64,000 bases of DNA from Alnus glutinosa (GCF_958979055.1 NC_084888.1:33785804-33849803); one strand, 5' to 3'. Positions 36,906-48,700 are shown, counted from the stretch's first letter. Made by a program: numbers and translations. Notes: generated by a model not told the origin, from the letters alone.

Positions 36906-38108
36906 ATGGCCAAACTTGCTATCACCGCCAACACACTCAAAGGCTTCTTCTGCCTCGTGCTCCTAGCAATCACCATTGGGTGCGCCAACTCTGCCAGGAT
37001 CCTTGACGAAGTGGACCCACAACCCCCAATCCTCCCGTACCCACCCCAATCTACCAATCCCACAGCAACACCTGTCCCAGATGTAACTCCACAGGTTGGT
37101 CCCACCACCGCAATATTGCCAAGTGGCCAAATCCCTGCCTCCACTGTGGCTAATGACGTTGAAGTTGACGTTGATGTGGCACCGGTAGCTAGTCCAGATG
37201 TCGAGCCAGATGTTGACTCGCCACAACCTGAGCCCGTTGAGCCAATTGTCGATTCGCCACAACCCGAGCCAGAAGAACCTGATACTGTGCCAACCCCTGT
37301 GACTCCTGTAGTTGGTCCCACCATCCCAGCACCAACTGGCCCAGTTGCCCCGGTGGCTACCACCGCCGGTGCTACGTTGGCAAAACCTGGCGGCCCACAA
37401 GCCTCTGGGTTGACCTTCTTCATGCATGACATCCTAGGTGGCATACACCCATCAGCCAGGGTGGTCACTGGGATCATAGCCAATACCCAAATCAACGGCC
37501 TCCCTTTTACCACACCCAACAACGACATCTTCCCAGTCAGCGGTGGGGTCCCACTGAGCAACGCAAACCTCAACGGTATCCTCAACAACAACAACCTGCC
37601 CTACCTCGCGGGACTCAACGGCGTTGGCCCCCAAGCCTCCACCGTCATCCAGAACAGCGGCAACAACGGCATCGTCAATGGCGGAAACAACCTGCCTTTC
37701 GTAACCGCCGGTCAGTTGCCATCGGGTGCCACGCTCCAGAAGCTAATGTTTGGGTCACTGACGGTGATCGACGACGAATTGACGGAGGGTCACGTGCTGG
37801 GTTCCGCTGTGGTTGGCAAAGCGCAAGGGTTTTACTTGGCGAGCTCGTTGGATGGGACGAGCCAGACAATGGCGGTGACTGTGTTGCTGCACGGTGCTGG
37901 TCAGCATGAGGTGGTGGAGGATACGATCAGCTTCTTTGGGGTGCATCGGACAGCGTCGCTGGAGTCTCAGATTGCGGTGGTTGGCGGAACCGGGAAGTAC
38001 GAGAACGCTAAAGGGTATGCTACGGTGGAGACGCTTCATTTGGAGGATCAGCACACTACGGACGGCGTGGACACAATCCTGCAGTTCAGTGTTTACCTTT
38101 CTGAGTAG
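36906..38108 (+). CDS. Dirigent protein with long acidic-proline linker (ESB1/DIR10-like)
   Basis: Single exon, 400 aa, second of three dirigent genes. The signal peptide covers roughly residues 1-29 (CLVLLAITIGCANSA), followed by RILDE. A linker of about 130 residues is rich in Pro, Asp, Glu and Val, with a repeated DSPQPEP motif. The dirigent domain starts near residue 167 (LTFFMHDILGG) and includes QLPSGATLQKLMFGSLTVID, ELTEGHVLGSAVVGKAQGFY, FFGVHRTA and VGGTGKYENAKGYATVE. Long-linker dirigent proteins include Arabidopsis ESB1 (DIR10), which helps deposit Casparian-strip lignin; that role here is inference. An Asn/Gly-rich stretch (ILNNNNLPYLAGLNG) lies in the domain. Confidence 0.93.
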   Translation: MAKLAITANTLKGFFCLVLLAITIGCANSARILDEVDPQPPILPYPPQSTNPTATPVPDVTPQVGPTTAILPSGQIPASTVANDVEVDVDVAPVASPDVEPDVDSPQPEPVEPIVDSPQPEPEEPDTVPTPVTPVVGPTIPAPTGPVAPVATTAGATLAKPGGPQASGLTFFMHDILGGIHPSARVVTGIIANTQINGLPFTTPNNDIFPVSGGVPLSNANLNGILNNNNLPYLAGLNGVGPQASTVIQNSGNNGIVNGGNNLPFVTAGQLPSGATLQKLMFGSLTVIDDELTEGHVLGSAVVGKAQGFYLASSLDGTSQTMAVTVLLHGAGQHEVVEDTISFFGVHRTASLESQIAVVGGTGKYENAKGYATVETLHLEDQHTTDGVDTILQFSVYLSE

Positions 38109-38708
38109 TACACTCAACTGTGCAGTGTTTGTGCTTTTGGGTTGGGTGATTATGATTTACCTGGTGATTGTAGTGGGTGTGCCTATTTCAGTGCCTATTT
38201 CAGTGTCTCTTTGATGTATCTTTCTAGTATGTGAAATTTGAATGAAAAAAAAACACTCTTTATTGAGTTTTATTCTCATAATCCTTTATTAACGTTAACC
38301 ATCGGAGGTTCCCCGATTCCGGGAGGCCAGGGTCGGCGTTATTTCGGTATTTTTTTCCTTATTTTGCAAGTACCCATCATCTCCGATTCAGCAATCAGCA
38401 GTGCGAAAATCTGCTTCATCAAATAAAAACAAAAATAGGGAGAGGGAAGGATTGAAAATAATTTAAGCTAGATTATTACAGGACATAAAGATAAAATCCT
38501 ACAGCACGACAGGTCATAAGTTGTTGCTAGTCTACGTACACGTGAGTTTTGAATATGTTATAATATTAATTAAATTATTAAATTTTATATTTAAAAGAGC
38601 GTCCCTTCGTCTGTGGTGCAGGTCCAGACATAATTCTAGCCATCAAGTTAATTAATGCCCGGAGGTTATGGTCTTGATCTCTTAATCAATTTATATCTTT
38701 TGTGAATC

Positions 38709-38711
<3 letters not shown>

Positions 38712-38749
<38 letters not shown>
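38712..38749. repeat. (TA)n microsatellite
   Basis: About 36 nt of AT repeat in the spacer between the convergent dirigent genes. Confidence 0.9.
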
Positions 38750-38751
<2 letters not shown>

Positions 38752-38990
38752 TGAGAGATTGATTTAAAAAAATATATACATAAAAAAATGTACCAAAGAT
38801 GTACGTAAATCTAACGTGCATGTCTCAATCAATAATGGCTTAAGTTTCTCAAAATTTAAATTGATTTAATTAATTAATTGATGTATCATTGTTAGTTGCA
38901 AAGACCAATTATCTTATATAGTTCAGTAAAGCTCAACTTAATCCAACTAATTCCATGTCCCACATTAATTAACTACATATCGAAAAAAAG

Positions 38991-39052
38991 GGGGGAGGGG
39001 GGGGGGGGGGGGTTCCGTTTGTTTCGACGTAAAAAAAAGGGGGGGGGGGGGG
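38991..39052. repeat. Two poly-G tracts
   Basis: Runs of up to about 16 and 14 G separated by a TTCCGTTTGTTTCGACGTAA motif. Such G-runs are rare in plant DNA and prone to polymerase and sequencing error. Confidence 0.8.
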
Positions 39053-39071
39053 TTCGTTTGTTGAAACTTAT

Positions 39072-39797
39072 GCTTCGTTTGTTTCGACGTAAAATGGTTT
39101 CTGTCGTAAAATGATTTCAGGGAAGTCGTTTTTCTGGAAAATATTTTTCGCCGAAAGCATTTTTCGGTGTTTGGGGCGTACAGAAAATTACAAATATTTT
39201 TAATATTTTTATTCAATCATATTAACCTATAAAAATCAATTTTTATTCAAAACATTTAAACTGACTGATAGGATTTCGGCCACTTTTACCGAATTCCGCC
39301 ATTCCGACTACTATAGTCAGAATCCAAGATAAAGGCCGAAATTTGAACAGTTTCGTCGGAATCTAGGTTGGCCGAATTCCAGCATACTGGCCGGAATCTG
39401 CTAGAACCGCCGGAATCGGGCCGTTCTGGTCGAAATTTTCAGGTCAGATCCGGCCGACCGGTGGTTCTGGCATGATCTGTCTGGCCAGCCTGCCGGAATC
39501 TGGCCGTTCCGGACAAATTCTGGCCAGATAGCCGGAATACGGTTGCCGGAATCTAGGCTGATCGAATTCCGGCGAAAATGGCTAGATTCCGATGACATTG
39601 CCCGGATGCTGTCGGATTTCGATAATGGTCGACTGTGTCGTTTAATAGGGGTCGAATGCATCTGGCTTCTTCGGAAAATGACATTTTTGGTTAAACAGAA
39701 ATCATTTTCCGATTGACTATTATTTTCGCCCCTACCAAACACCGAAAAATGTCGAAATCATTTTTCAGAAATCATTTTACGCCGAAGCAAACGGAGC
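39072..39797. mobile_element. DNA-transposon-like element with 25-bp inverted ends
   Basis: The left end GCTTCGTTTGTTTCGACGTA pairs with the right end, whose reverse complement begins GCTCCGTTTGCTTCGGCGTA. The interior repeats CCGGAATC-type octamers many times and encodes nothing recognisable. Extra copies of the left end occur just upstream (39013 and, partly, 39053). No clean target duplication was found. Confidence 0.55.
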
Positions 39798-40111
39798 ATT
39801 ATATGTTTTCTGCATTTTGTCTTAACTTTTTAAAAACGTTAACAAACATTTCAAATACAAAAATATTCTTAAAAACATAAAAACAATTTTTTCGTTTATT
39901 TTATCATAACAGCTTTTTAAAATCAAACACAAAATGCACCCCTAAAATGCATTATAAGTTCTTTTTTTTTTTTTGTCATTTTGGTCATGACTTTAATAAT
40001 TTATGGACCTCTGTAGATAATGTTAGTGACTAATGCTATAGGCACACTAGCTTCAAGATTGATTATTTTTTACCTAGAACATGCAGGCTAGGTGAAATTT
40101 ATAATGCTGGA

Positions 40112-40137
40112 GTCAGGGGCAGAGCCACCTTTTGCAA

Positions 40138-40172
<35 letters not shown>

Positions 40173-40360
40173 GGGGGGGGGGGGAAATTGAAGAGTAAAA
40201 TTGTGAAATTGACTCAAGATTGTCCTTTTGTATGGAGATCGAATAGCGTGCTAGTTCTTTTGGAATTGGGAGGTATTAATTTGCTTTTGTTAGGAGGAAA
40301 AAAGATACATGGTAGTTTTTGGGATTGAAAGATATCCGTATATTTATGTTGAAGTTGGGC
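40112..40360. mobile_element. Fragment of GGGGCGGAGCCAG-type repeat with poly-G
   Basis: It starts CAGGGGCAGAGCCA, then AATTG followed by a 44-nt run of G broken by a single T (40141-40184). The right end is not resolved. Confidence 0.45.
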
Positions 40361-40800
40361 TCTTTTATATATATGCAGATGACTATGGTTATAAGTAGCC
40401 CGTCAATGGAAGCAGTTTTGGGGAGATTTATTCTTTTAATGAGATTAATATAATATATTAGAACACCATTTAATCCAAAATTAAAGCTTAAGCTAATTTA
40501 ATTGAGCCCAAGTATGTTATCTTAACGACTGATATTTTTACTCACGTGTGTATATTCGACAATCCCACCTCACGTGTGATTCCATATTCACCACATCTAC
40601 AGTACTTCCCTTAAGGGGAAGTTTTTTTTTTTTTTTTTTTACCAAGTGATCATCACCTAGAGCCCAACACTCACAACTATGCAGGCAAGCCAAGTGCTTC
40701 TTCAGTCTACTCTACCATCATATTGTGTTCAACATTTACCGTATTTAACTTTTGGCTTTGATAACATTGGTCTCCTAATATATTATATTATAGTCTCATT

Positions 40801-41098
40801 AGTTAAGCATTTTATTCGAACAAATATAGAACTAGAATTGATGCATGGTTTTATGTCTATTACCAGTTCTTCCTCTCGAGTTGAGACTGATCATTATAGA
40901 TGGGGTAAACTAATAAGCTCAGATACTAATGAACTTTATAAAAGAGTGATTTATCGGAACAAAACTCTTATAGATCTATTAACAACAAGTAGATCTACCC
41001 CAAAAAAATTAGTAATTAATGTGTCACAAGAAATTGGTACAAAAAGCCGTGAATACACTTCTTGATAATGGAATCCACGAACAACCAAGGAGAGACAG
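40801..41098 (+). pseudogene. rpoC1: Nuclear insert of plastid rpoC1 (NUPT), decayed
   Basis: The stretch matches the middle of the plastid RNA polymerase beta' subunit gene. KHFIRTNIE, then in a shifted frame VLCLLPVLPLELRLIIIDG, then KLISSDTNELYKRVIYRN, LLTTSRSTP and finally LLDNGI appear in the same order as in rpoC1. Several small changes move the frame and replace residues, for example the TTG that stands for Trp before the VLCLLP block, so it cannot be functional. Length is about 300 bp. Flanks on both sides are ordinary nuclear AT-rich DNA. Identification is from remembered plastid sequence. Confidence 0.85.
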
Positions 41099-41439
41099 AG
41101 GTTCAGTTTAGACGCAATTATGTTATAAATTAACCAACCATTTTTATGATATGTTTCCTTTCCAATGTGAAACTTAATTATTTTTTCACTCACATGAGTT
41201 AATTAACCACAAGTTCCAATAGATTGACATCAAAGCTTACAATGTTAATTAACTTAAAAAAAAAAAAAAAAAAAAAGAGCTTACAGTGTTACAACACATA
41301 CATAATTGGTTACTCCAGATTGACAAATAATAAAAACATTGCTATTTAAAGATCGAGCTTAAATCCTCAAATGTCATCCTCCTTAGGATCACAATAGAGT
41401 TAAAAACCCACAAATATTGATGTCTCAAACACAAACGCA

Positions 41440-42261
41440 TCAGTAAGTTACATAAACAGTGAACTCCAGCAACGTCTCCAAGCCGTCAGTCTCATGCTGC
41501 TGATTATTGGTCTCCGCGTAGGTCTTAACCGTGGCAAATCCTTTCGCGTTAACATACTTCCCAGTCCCACCCATGATGGCTAGCTGGGACTCTGACACGG
41601 CAGTCCTATGGATCCCGAAGAAACTAAGGCTATCGGCGTAACGCCCTCTCTCAAACATAACGGTAAACGCCATGGTCTGACCGGTACCGTCTTCCGAGCT
41701 CCCCACATAGAACCCTTGCGCCTTTCCCACCAATCCTGACCGGAGCTCGTGCCCCTCGGTCAGCTCATCGTCGAACACGGTCATGGTGCCAAACATGAGC
41801 TTCTGGAGGGTGTTACCTGACGGGAGTTGACCGCCATTGACGACCGGGACGTTTCCAAATCCTCCGTTGTTTTGCATCACAGCCGCTGTGGCGCCACTGA
41901 GGCCGGTGAGGAATGGAATGTTGTTGTTGTTGTTGTTGTCGGTAAGACCGTTATTACCGTTGCTGACTGGAAGGACTGCCCCATTGGGCTTGGCAAATGG
42001 GAGTTGACCGTTGATGGCTGGGTTGTTGACTATCCCTGTCACGGCTTCAGCCGTCGGGTTTGACCCTCCGAGTATGTCATGCAGGAAAAAGGTTAAGGTA
42101 TGGGAAGGGTCAGCATTGGTGACAGGTGTGTCAACTCCATTGGTTGCTTCTGGTGGAACCACGGGCACTGCTGGTTGCTCGTCGAGAATTCTTGCTGATG
42201 TGGCAGACAAAATGGTGAGGGTGAGGAACAAAAGGTTGGCGATGGCCTTGTGGGTTTCCAT
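41440..42261 (-). CDS. Dirigent protein (third of three)
   Basis: Single exon, 273 aa, convergent with the second copy. The signal peptide runs to about residue 22 (FLTLTILSATSA), then RILDE, a short Pro/Val linker (about residues 29-53) and the dirigent domain from about residue 55 (LTFFLHDILGG). Motifs follow the second copy closely: GQLPSGNTLQKLMFGTMTVFD, DELTEGHELRSGLVGKAQG, FFGIHRTAVSESQLAIMGG and KYVNAKGFATVKT. An Asn run (DNNNNNNIPF) matches the ILNNNN stretch of the second copy. The main difference is the linker, about 25 residues instead of about 130. Expected in the apoplast; the product of coupling is unknown. Confidence 0.93.
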   Translation of the reverse strand: METHKAIANLLFLTLTILSATSARILDEQPAVPVVPPEATNGVDTPVTNADPSHTLTFFLHDILGGSNPTAEAVTGIVNNPAINGQLPFAKPNGAVLPVSNGNNGLTDNNNNNNIPFLTGLSGATAAVMQNNGGFGNVPVVNGGQLPSGNTLQKLMFGTMTVFDDELTEGHELRSGLVGKAQGFYVGSSEDGTGQTMAFTVMFERGRYADSLSFFGIHRTAVSESQLAIMGGTGKYVNAKGFATVKTYAETNNQQHETDGLETLLEFTVYVTY

Positions 42262-43825
42262 TGGAATGTATTTGCTGAGAAATGAGATAAAACAGAGTAC
42301 TTTGAGAAGACAAGCTTTGGTGTATTGATGATGTGTAGAATTCTAAAGGCAAGTGTGCGTATATATAGCTTGAGCTTCGATATAGGAGTTGATGAGATGG
42401 ATTTGGTGCATGTTTTGGGTTTGAATACAATTGTTTATGTCAATTTGAAATACACCCAGCTAGTTGAAATAGGAGTTGATGAGATGGAGTTGCTGCATAT
42501 TTTATGTTGGATCCTAGGTCCTAACTTTGCATGAAATTGACCCAACTTATGAGTGGATGAAAAAATAATTATTTGGCTAGGACAAGGGTTTAGGTAACCT
42601 AAAGAATACATTTATTTGACTTGCAACCTGAAATAAGCTCATTTAGAAGAAGAAAAAAAATATTAGACCTATAGTTAAAGTATTGATTAAATGATTAAAT
42701 TTAACCTCTTTTTATTGACTTAAGCTTTTGGAATAAATAGTGATTTAATATGGTATCAGGGCAGAGGTTCTGAGTTCGAATCATATCTCCTTCATTTACC
42801 TCTCATTTTAATCAAAATATTTCACGTGTTGGGCATTACCTATTAATAGAGAGTTTGAACCCACACGTGAGGGAGAGTATTAAAGTAATGATTAAATGAA
42901 TAAATTTACATTTTCCTATTGATTTAAACTTTTGGGATAAATGGTAATTTAGCACCTACAACTCACAACTTATGTGATCAGAGGCTGTTAAAAAAAAAAA
43001 AAAAAAAAAAATAGCAGATGAAGTGATTTCAGTCACATGTTGATGTGTTAGCATGCTGTAAAAAAGTTGTAAGTATAAAGTGCATAAGTTTATTGATCAC
43101 ACCATTCGGATAACACTAGTTTTTTTTTGTTTTTTGTTTTTTTTTATGAAGTTGTAATACTTTTATTATTCAATTAATGAAATAGCGCAAATTGCTCTAA
43201 CAAAACATCACAAGTACAATATGGAATTTCTCCTATCTAAACTTGATCTATGATATGTTTAACGATAACCTTAGCTAAATTATGCACCTGGTAGAGAATC
43301 AATTAGTAAGTGGTTAATTACTATCCAAAATATTAAACATGTTAACTGGATTCATGTACATCTTTTATTATGGCTATCAGAATTCTTCAAAACCATTCCT
43401 ATATGAAGTTGGGAAAATCCTCTAGTTTCTTGTTTTGGCTCCTACCTCAAAACATCCCTTTGAGAGAGTTTGCTGACTAATAAGGTTGCTAATCCTGTTA
43501 TCCCTTGGTTTTACTTGCATCCTCGTATCAATCATTGTTCATAATACTTGCAAATCAAAAGGCAGATTTTTTGAAACTTCAATAACTAAATAAATAGTAA
43601 ATTGAAAAAGAATTTTACACAAAGATCATGATACAATTATCCCTCAGAAATACGAGAACCCTTGATAATATATCAATACCCTCATGTATGAACAAAACTG
43701 AATTTATGCCTATATCTCTCCACACTATTTTCACTCGGATCAAAACGATTGCTATATACAGAAATCTCTCTTTCAGAATGGTTCTCATACTATATAGATA
43801 TCCGCCAAAAACATAACACTAGTGT
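42262..43825. other. Spacer between third dirigent gene and TRM-like gene
   Basis: It contains the dirigent promoter, with a duplicated AGGAGTTGATGAGATGGA block at about 42382 and 42469, and AT-rich sequence with a poly-A run near 42990. No further gene seen. Confidence 0.45.
42356..42368 (-). promoter_or_regulatory. TATA box of third dirigent gene
   Basis: Read on the minus strand, CTATATATACGC lies about 100 nt upstream of the start codon, with CTCAAGC just before it. Confidence 0.5.
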
Positions 43826-46800
43826 TCAAAAATTGTCCATGCCAAAAACCTCTGCCGCAAGCTCATCAATCAATAATCTCTCTATTTCTCTACCTATAAA
43901 ATCGATATCATCTCCTAAATCTAAAGATCCCAGCTCCTTTTCCAGCACTTTCACTGTTGGGTCCTTGCTCACTTCCTGTTCTTGGCTGACCAGAAACATC
44001 CACAACTCTTCCTCAATCATGTCCTGACTCAGCCTGGAGTTGAATCTTTTTGATGCAGGCTTTGCCCATTTGGGCATACCCATGCATGGCTGGAGTATCT
44101 CCATCAGCCCGGAATTTATTCGGTCAAAAAGAAGCCGCCTTTCCGATCTCTTCCAGGAAGCCTGCTCACCACACTTTTTTTCTAGGGTCTCAAAACTTGA
44201 AAGGCTTATTGGGCATTCTGGAGAGTGCCAGGTACTGAAGTTCATATCCAGGATCCCGCCATGAAAACCTGCCTCGGTTAAGACATCAATGAGGTAGGAG
44301 AAATCCCTACCTTCTTCAACTCTAAACAATCCCATTAAATCTTTGTTTTCTTCAGGGTCGTCTACAGATCCTTCCCCAGAATCTTCATCACTTGACACGA
44401 CAATTTCATGTCCTTCTGAGTGTGTTTCCGAGAAATCTGATATCAGAAAGTTGCATCCATGAACCCAGCCAAAGAGGGGAAAAATATATATATAGAAAGA
44501 ACTTGAACTAAAGAATGTGGGTTAATATTATGAGTCACAGTTCTAATGAACTCACCACAGAAGTCACTGCTGACACTCTCTAAGAACTCAGAACTGGATG
44601 AAGACTCTTCTTTGAAAGGTGGTTCCAGAACTGAAACTGGACTAGGATGATAAGCCTCTTCCAAGGTCAATTTGGATTCTTGCCATGTGCGAGAGCACTG
44701 TGAGAAAACAGAACCTTCTTCACGGAATCCAACTGATGTTTCCTGCAATTCATAACAAAATTCAGTAGAATTGAAGCAAAATATTGGTAAAATAAGTCTA
44801 AAGATAAGTGAACACAACAAACTTTCAAGATAAAAATTCAGAATTGGCATGAGAATTGGAAATATTGAATATATACGAGAATCATTCATACAAAAACACA
44901 CACATGCAGTGGCTATAAACTAACAATTGGGATTTATAAAAGACCAAATGTTGAGAAGGAGGAGAAGATCCATGGTGTTTGATTCTAGACACTGCAGACA
45001 AACGTTAATTTTTATTTTGAGCATAAAATAAACTGATGATTTTGAGTCACTTGAAACTATGATTCCATATTGTTTTAGAAAAAATTAAATGGTACTTCTT
45101 AAAAAGATGGTAAAAATGTTGAATTTTGCAGGTACGATAGAAATTGGTTAAATTAATAAGAGCTTAGTGAATATAAATTAATTAATTGAATATCTCATAA
45201 GAAAGAAGCATCAAACCTGCTGAATCAAAGTATCTGAGGCATGACTAGAATCAGAATTTGTCTCTAAGATGCAGGGAGCTAGTTCAAACTGCTCTTCCTT
45301 GGAATTTCCAGAAGGCCTGCCCACAACGTTACTCTCTGCATCAGTCACCACATCAGTTGCCATGCTCACCGAGGTAACACTAAAAACTGATGGATTAGGA
45401 AGAAGGGCATTCTGTTCAGACATGTTGTTCTCAAGCTTGTTCTTCAGCTTAGCTTCCACCACCCTTGTATCTTGTACAATGTGATCAGTTTCGAAATCAG
45501 AGTAAGAAACACTGGAACTCGATGACTGAGGATCCAAGAAATCCTGATTAGACAGACCCTTCTCAAGTTTGTTCTTCACCTCATCTAGAACCACACACAT
45601 CTCTTCTACAGTATGATCACTTTCCAAATCCAAGCAGGTAAAAGAATGTGATTTCTTATAGCTGAATAAGTTTCTACTTTCTAAACCATATTTCTGGTTC
45701 AAATTTTGGTTTCTTGACCTGTGCTGTGCCCAATTAACAGACTGTTCCAGGCTCAAATACCAGTCACTTTGAAGACCTTCATATCTGGTCCTGATTCTAG
45801 TACTCCCAGTGGCAGAGGAAGATGCAGGAAGACATCTGGACCTTGGTAAGTTTCTGACAGAGCCGTTCTTCAAACCATCCTTTTCAAACTTGTTATTCAT
45901 CTTCCCTTGTTCGGAGATTTGCTTTTTTGCTTCCCTGGTGACATATGACCCATGCGAAAAGGAAAAGGACTTGCATTGATTCTTTGAATAATAGAAATTT
46001 GAAGGCATCATCATCTCAGACTCTTCAACAAAGGTGCCATCAACCCTCAATCCTGACCTTGGTAACTTTTTTGGAATCCCAATTGTGCCATGCCTTGTTC
46101 GTTTGGTAACTTCTCCTGAACTTTCACTTGACACTCCAGGCCATTGCCTAGTAGGTTCAATGTCATAGGCCAAATTCTTCCTCTCTTTGACTTCAATGTG
46201 TAATTTCCTATTTTGAGGAGCAGGAACATCTTTTGACTTCCTATCACCCAAAAAAGAGCCTTCATAAGAACTAGGTGAAGAGAAACGTCTTGCATCATTC
46301 TCAGCCTTGCCATGGTTTGGTTTCAAAATAACAATTTTTGTGGGGGCATGATCACTGTTTGACTCCAATCGAGATCTTGAAAACTCGCATATATTATCAA
46401 GGCCAAGTTCTCTATAGGAATTTCCAAAAAGGCCATTCTCAGGTTTCTGCAGCAATTTAAAATTTCCTGGTACAGTTGTCCTCCCTAGATTCCTACTTCT
46501 GTCAATATTGCTACTGTAAGAAGTACATGATGACATTGAGACAGTAACATGCCCAGATTGTGGGTCAGGAGGGACACCTTTCCAATCTTGAGAGTGCTTG
46601 GTAAACGAAGAATCTGGTTCTTGGAAATATTTTGGTTTTGAAGCTTTCCAATCTGTAATGTCCATTGCATCTTGAAGTTCCTTCTGGTTTTGAAGCTTCC
46701 TATCCCCTGGAATGCATTTTGAATCTAAAATATTCTGCTTTATGAATGCCATTTTTTCTTCTGATGAGCTTGAGCTTAGCCTCCCATCCCCTGAAATGCA

Positions 46801-47139
46801 TTTTGAATCTAAAAAATTCTGCCTTATGAACGCCATTTTTTCATCTGATGAGCTTGAGCTTAGCCTCCCATCTTCAACTGACAGGTTATGGTGCTTATAT
46901 CTATTTAATTTATCCAATACTCTAAATATGTAACTTAATTCCTTTTGCTCTTCAATGCTCATCCTAAATGAAGGACGCTCATGGGATGAACGCTTCTCCC
47001 GGACACCTATAGATGCAACTCTCTGTAAATAATAATCGGAAAGCACTCTTTGTTTTTTTTGGACAGGCTGCTGAGGCGGGAGTTCATCAATACCCATCAA
47101 TCTTGCAATAACGCTTGGCATTTGCTCCCTAGATTCCAT
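43826..47139 (-). CDS. TRM18-like protein with DUF4378 (LONGIFOLIA relative)
   Basis: Probable TON1-recruiting-motif protein acting on cortical microtubules. Exons on the minus strand: 45217-47139, 44556-44742, 43826-44436; total 2721 nt, 906 aa. Near the N terminus, MPSVIARLMGIDELP is the short conserved motif of LONGIFOLIA/TRM proteins. The middle is Ser-rich and apparently unstructured, with a perfect 84-nt-period duplication (residues about 90-146). The C-terminal DUF4378 covers FSYLIDVLTEAGFHGG, LLFDRINSGLMEIL, EELWMFLVSQEQE and FIGREIERLLIDELAAEVF. Joins give IQQ/ETSVGF and SSDFC/DFSETH in frame. The start is the least certain point: ATG at 47139 is the first in frame, but the frame stays open upstream, and a good donor (ATG then GTAAGT) near 47357 hints at an earlier, perhaps untranslated, exon. 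The Arabidopsis neighbour by position is At2g39435 (TRM18), from memory. Confidence 0.85.
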
Positions 47140-48700
47140 TTCTGTTGACAAATCTGTCACTAGTTTGACTAAACACTCGCTAAAACTCAAGTGTCTTTTA
47201 GAAAATGAAAGTAGAAATCTGCGTCAAACAGAGAGAATGCTATATGAAGAAGGGAACATATAGTAATTACTGCCATCTGATTATGAAAAAATTAAAGCAA
47301 ACAACTAATCAAGATTTTAAATCCCCATAAGAACAAAAACAAGAAAAGGCTACTTACCATTTCTTCCTTTGTAGTAATGCCACAGCAACAACAAAAATCA
47401 GATGCAAAATTTGGAGCAATTGTGAGTCTTAAAACCTCCCTGCTTCCGGGAAATTTGATTCTATAAGATTTAAATAAATATGCACATAGAACTCATTAAA
47501 AAAAATCAATAATAATAAAAGAAAAAGCTTCCAGAGAACAGGAAATAGCTAATGGCCTTCGACAAACAACAACAAAAACTATATTTTAAGCCTAAACACG
47601 GTCAAAAAGAGCATATAAAAAGGAAAATCCCCCTAGAATCGGGAACATCATATCCTAAATCATATCTATCAGCTTTGAAAAAAAGAAAGAAAGAAAGAAA
47701 AGAAGAGGAAAAATTTATGATAAATAACTCGAACATATGAAAATTAAAGCAGAAGTTAACCTCGTTTTGAGAGGCCCATGTGAGCGTCCTGTGAGATCGA
47801 GAAAAAAATTTCTAGACACTCCACGAATACAAAATGGTAAAGTTCCATGCAATCAACACACTGAGACCAAATGATTGAGACAACTTTTTTTAGTAGGCAG
47901 TTATTAGAACAACAATGAAACAACCAAACAAGTGTAAAGTTCATGAGTAATCGGTACCTACCGACTACCGTCATGGGTTATAAAAAGGGACAATCCCATA
48001 CAGTAATCCTTCAAAACAGTTCCATAATAATTACAACCACCCTACGGTCAATTGAAACAAAAACTAAACAAAATCATATTGATGCCACTACAACAGAACA
48101 ACCTTACTAAATTCCCACAAGAAATAAAACCCACTTTGACAAAATCACACGCAAAAATCAAAACGAAACAAAACCCAGAAATTACCAAGGAAAAAAAAGG
48201 ACCAAGACCCAGAACTCAATTACGAAAAAAAGAGCAAAGCTGACCTTTTTTCTCTCAATTCTCTTCATCATTACAATGATTCTGGCTTTCAATGCGTACC
48301 CATCATTCAAATCCTTTTATCGCATGCAAGAATTCTCATCGAACTCACTTCATTTGCAACTATCACAAATCTACCAAGAGAGTTCCAAATCACTTCCCGG
48401 TCTTGATTATAAATCAACCAAGAAAAAGAGGCGCCGACATACAGGCCGAGTTGGTCAACCAGAAATGTTATCAAATAAAACGTCAAAATCGGCGGAAAAT
48501 CGTTCTGCTCTCTGGACACGCAAGTTTGGTCGGGGAAGCGATTCTGGGAAATGGGTATGGATGTATATTTGGTTAGAGAAACGGAATTGAAAGAAGTAGA
48601 GACGTGTATGAGAAAGAAATTGCCTGAGAAAACGACTGAAACGATCGGAAAACAGAGAGAAAATATGGGAGATTTGTTTGTGTGTGTACGTGTTGGATTG
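47140..48700 (-). other. Probable 5' exons and leader of the TRM-like gene
   Basis: The stretch holds a splice donor (GTAAGT) at about 47352-47357 and CT-rich leader-like sequence near 48600-48690 on the minus strand. No coding exon with an in-frame start could be tied to the gene. The exact leader structure is inference. Confidence 0.4.

Noticed and set aside
36893-37594. 233-aa minus-strand frame rich in Gly/Ser/Thr
   Set aside because: It is the antisense of the Pro/Asp-rich linker of the second dirigent gene, where codon bias keeps the other strand open.
40092-40328. Frame with a poly-Gly run
   Set aside because: The glycines are the translated poly-G tract; there is no other sign of a gene.
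40679-41065. 128-aa frame as a host gene
   Set aside because: Its second half is a frame-shifted read of plastid rpoC1, so it is a nuclear plastid insert.
45269-45484. Plus-strand frame over the TRM-like gene
   Set aside because: Antisense shadow of the long Ser-rich exon.
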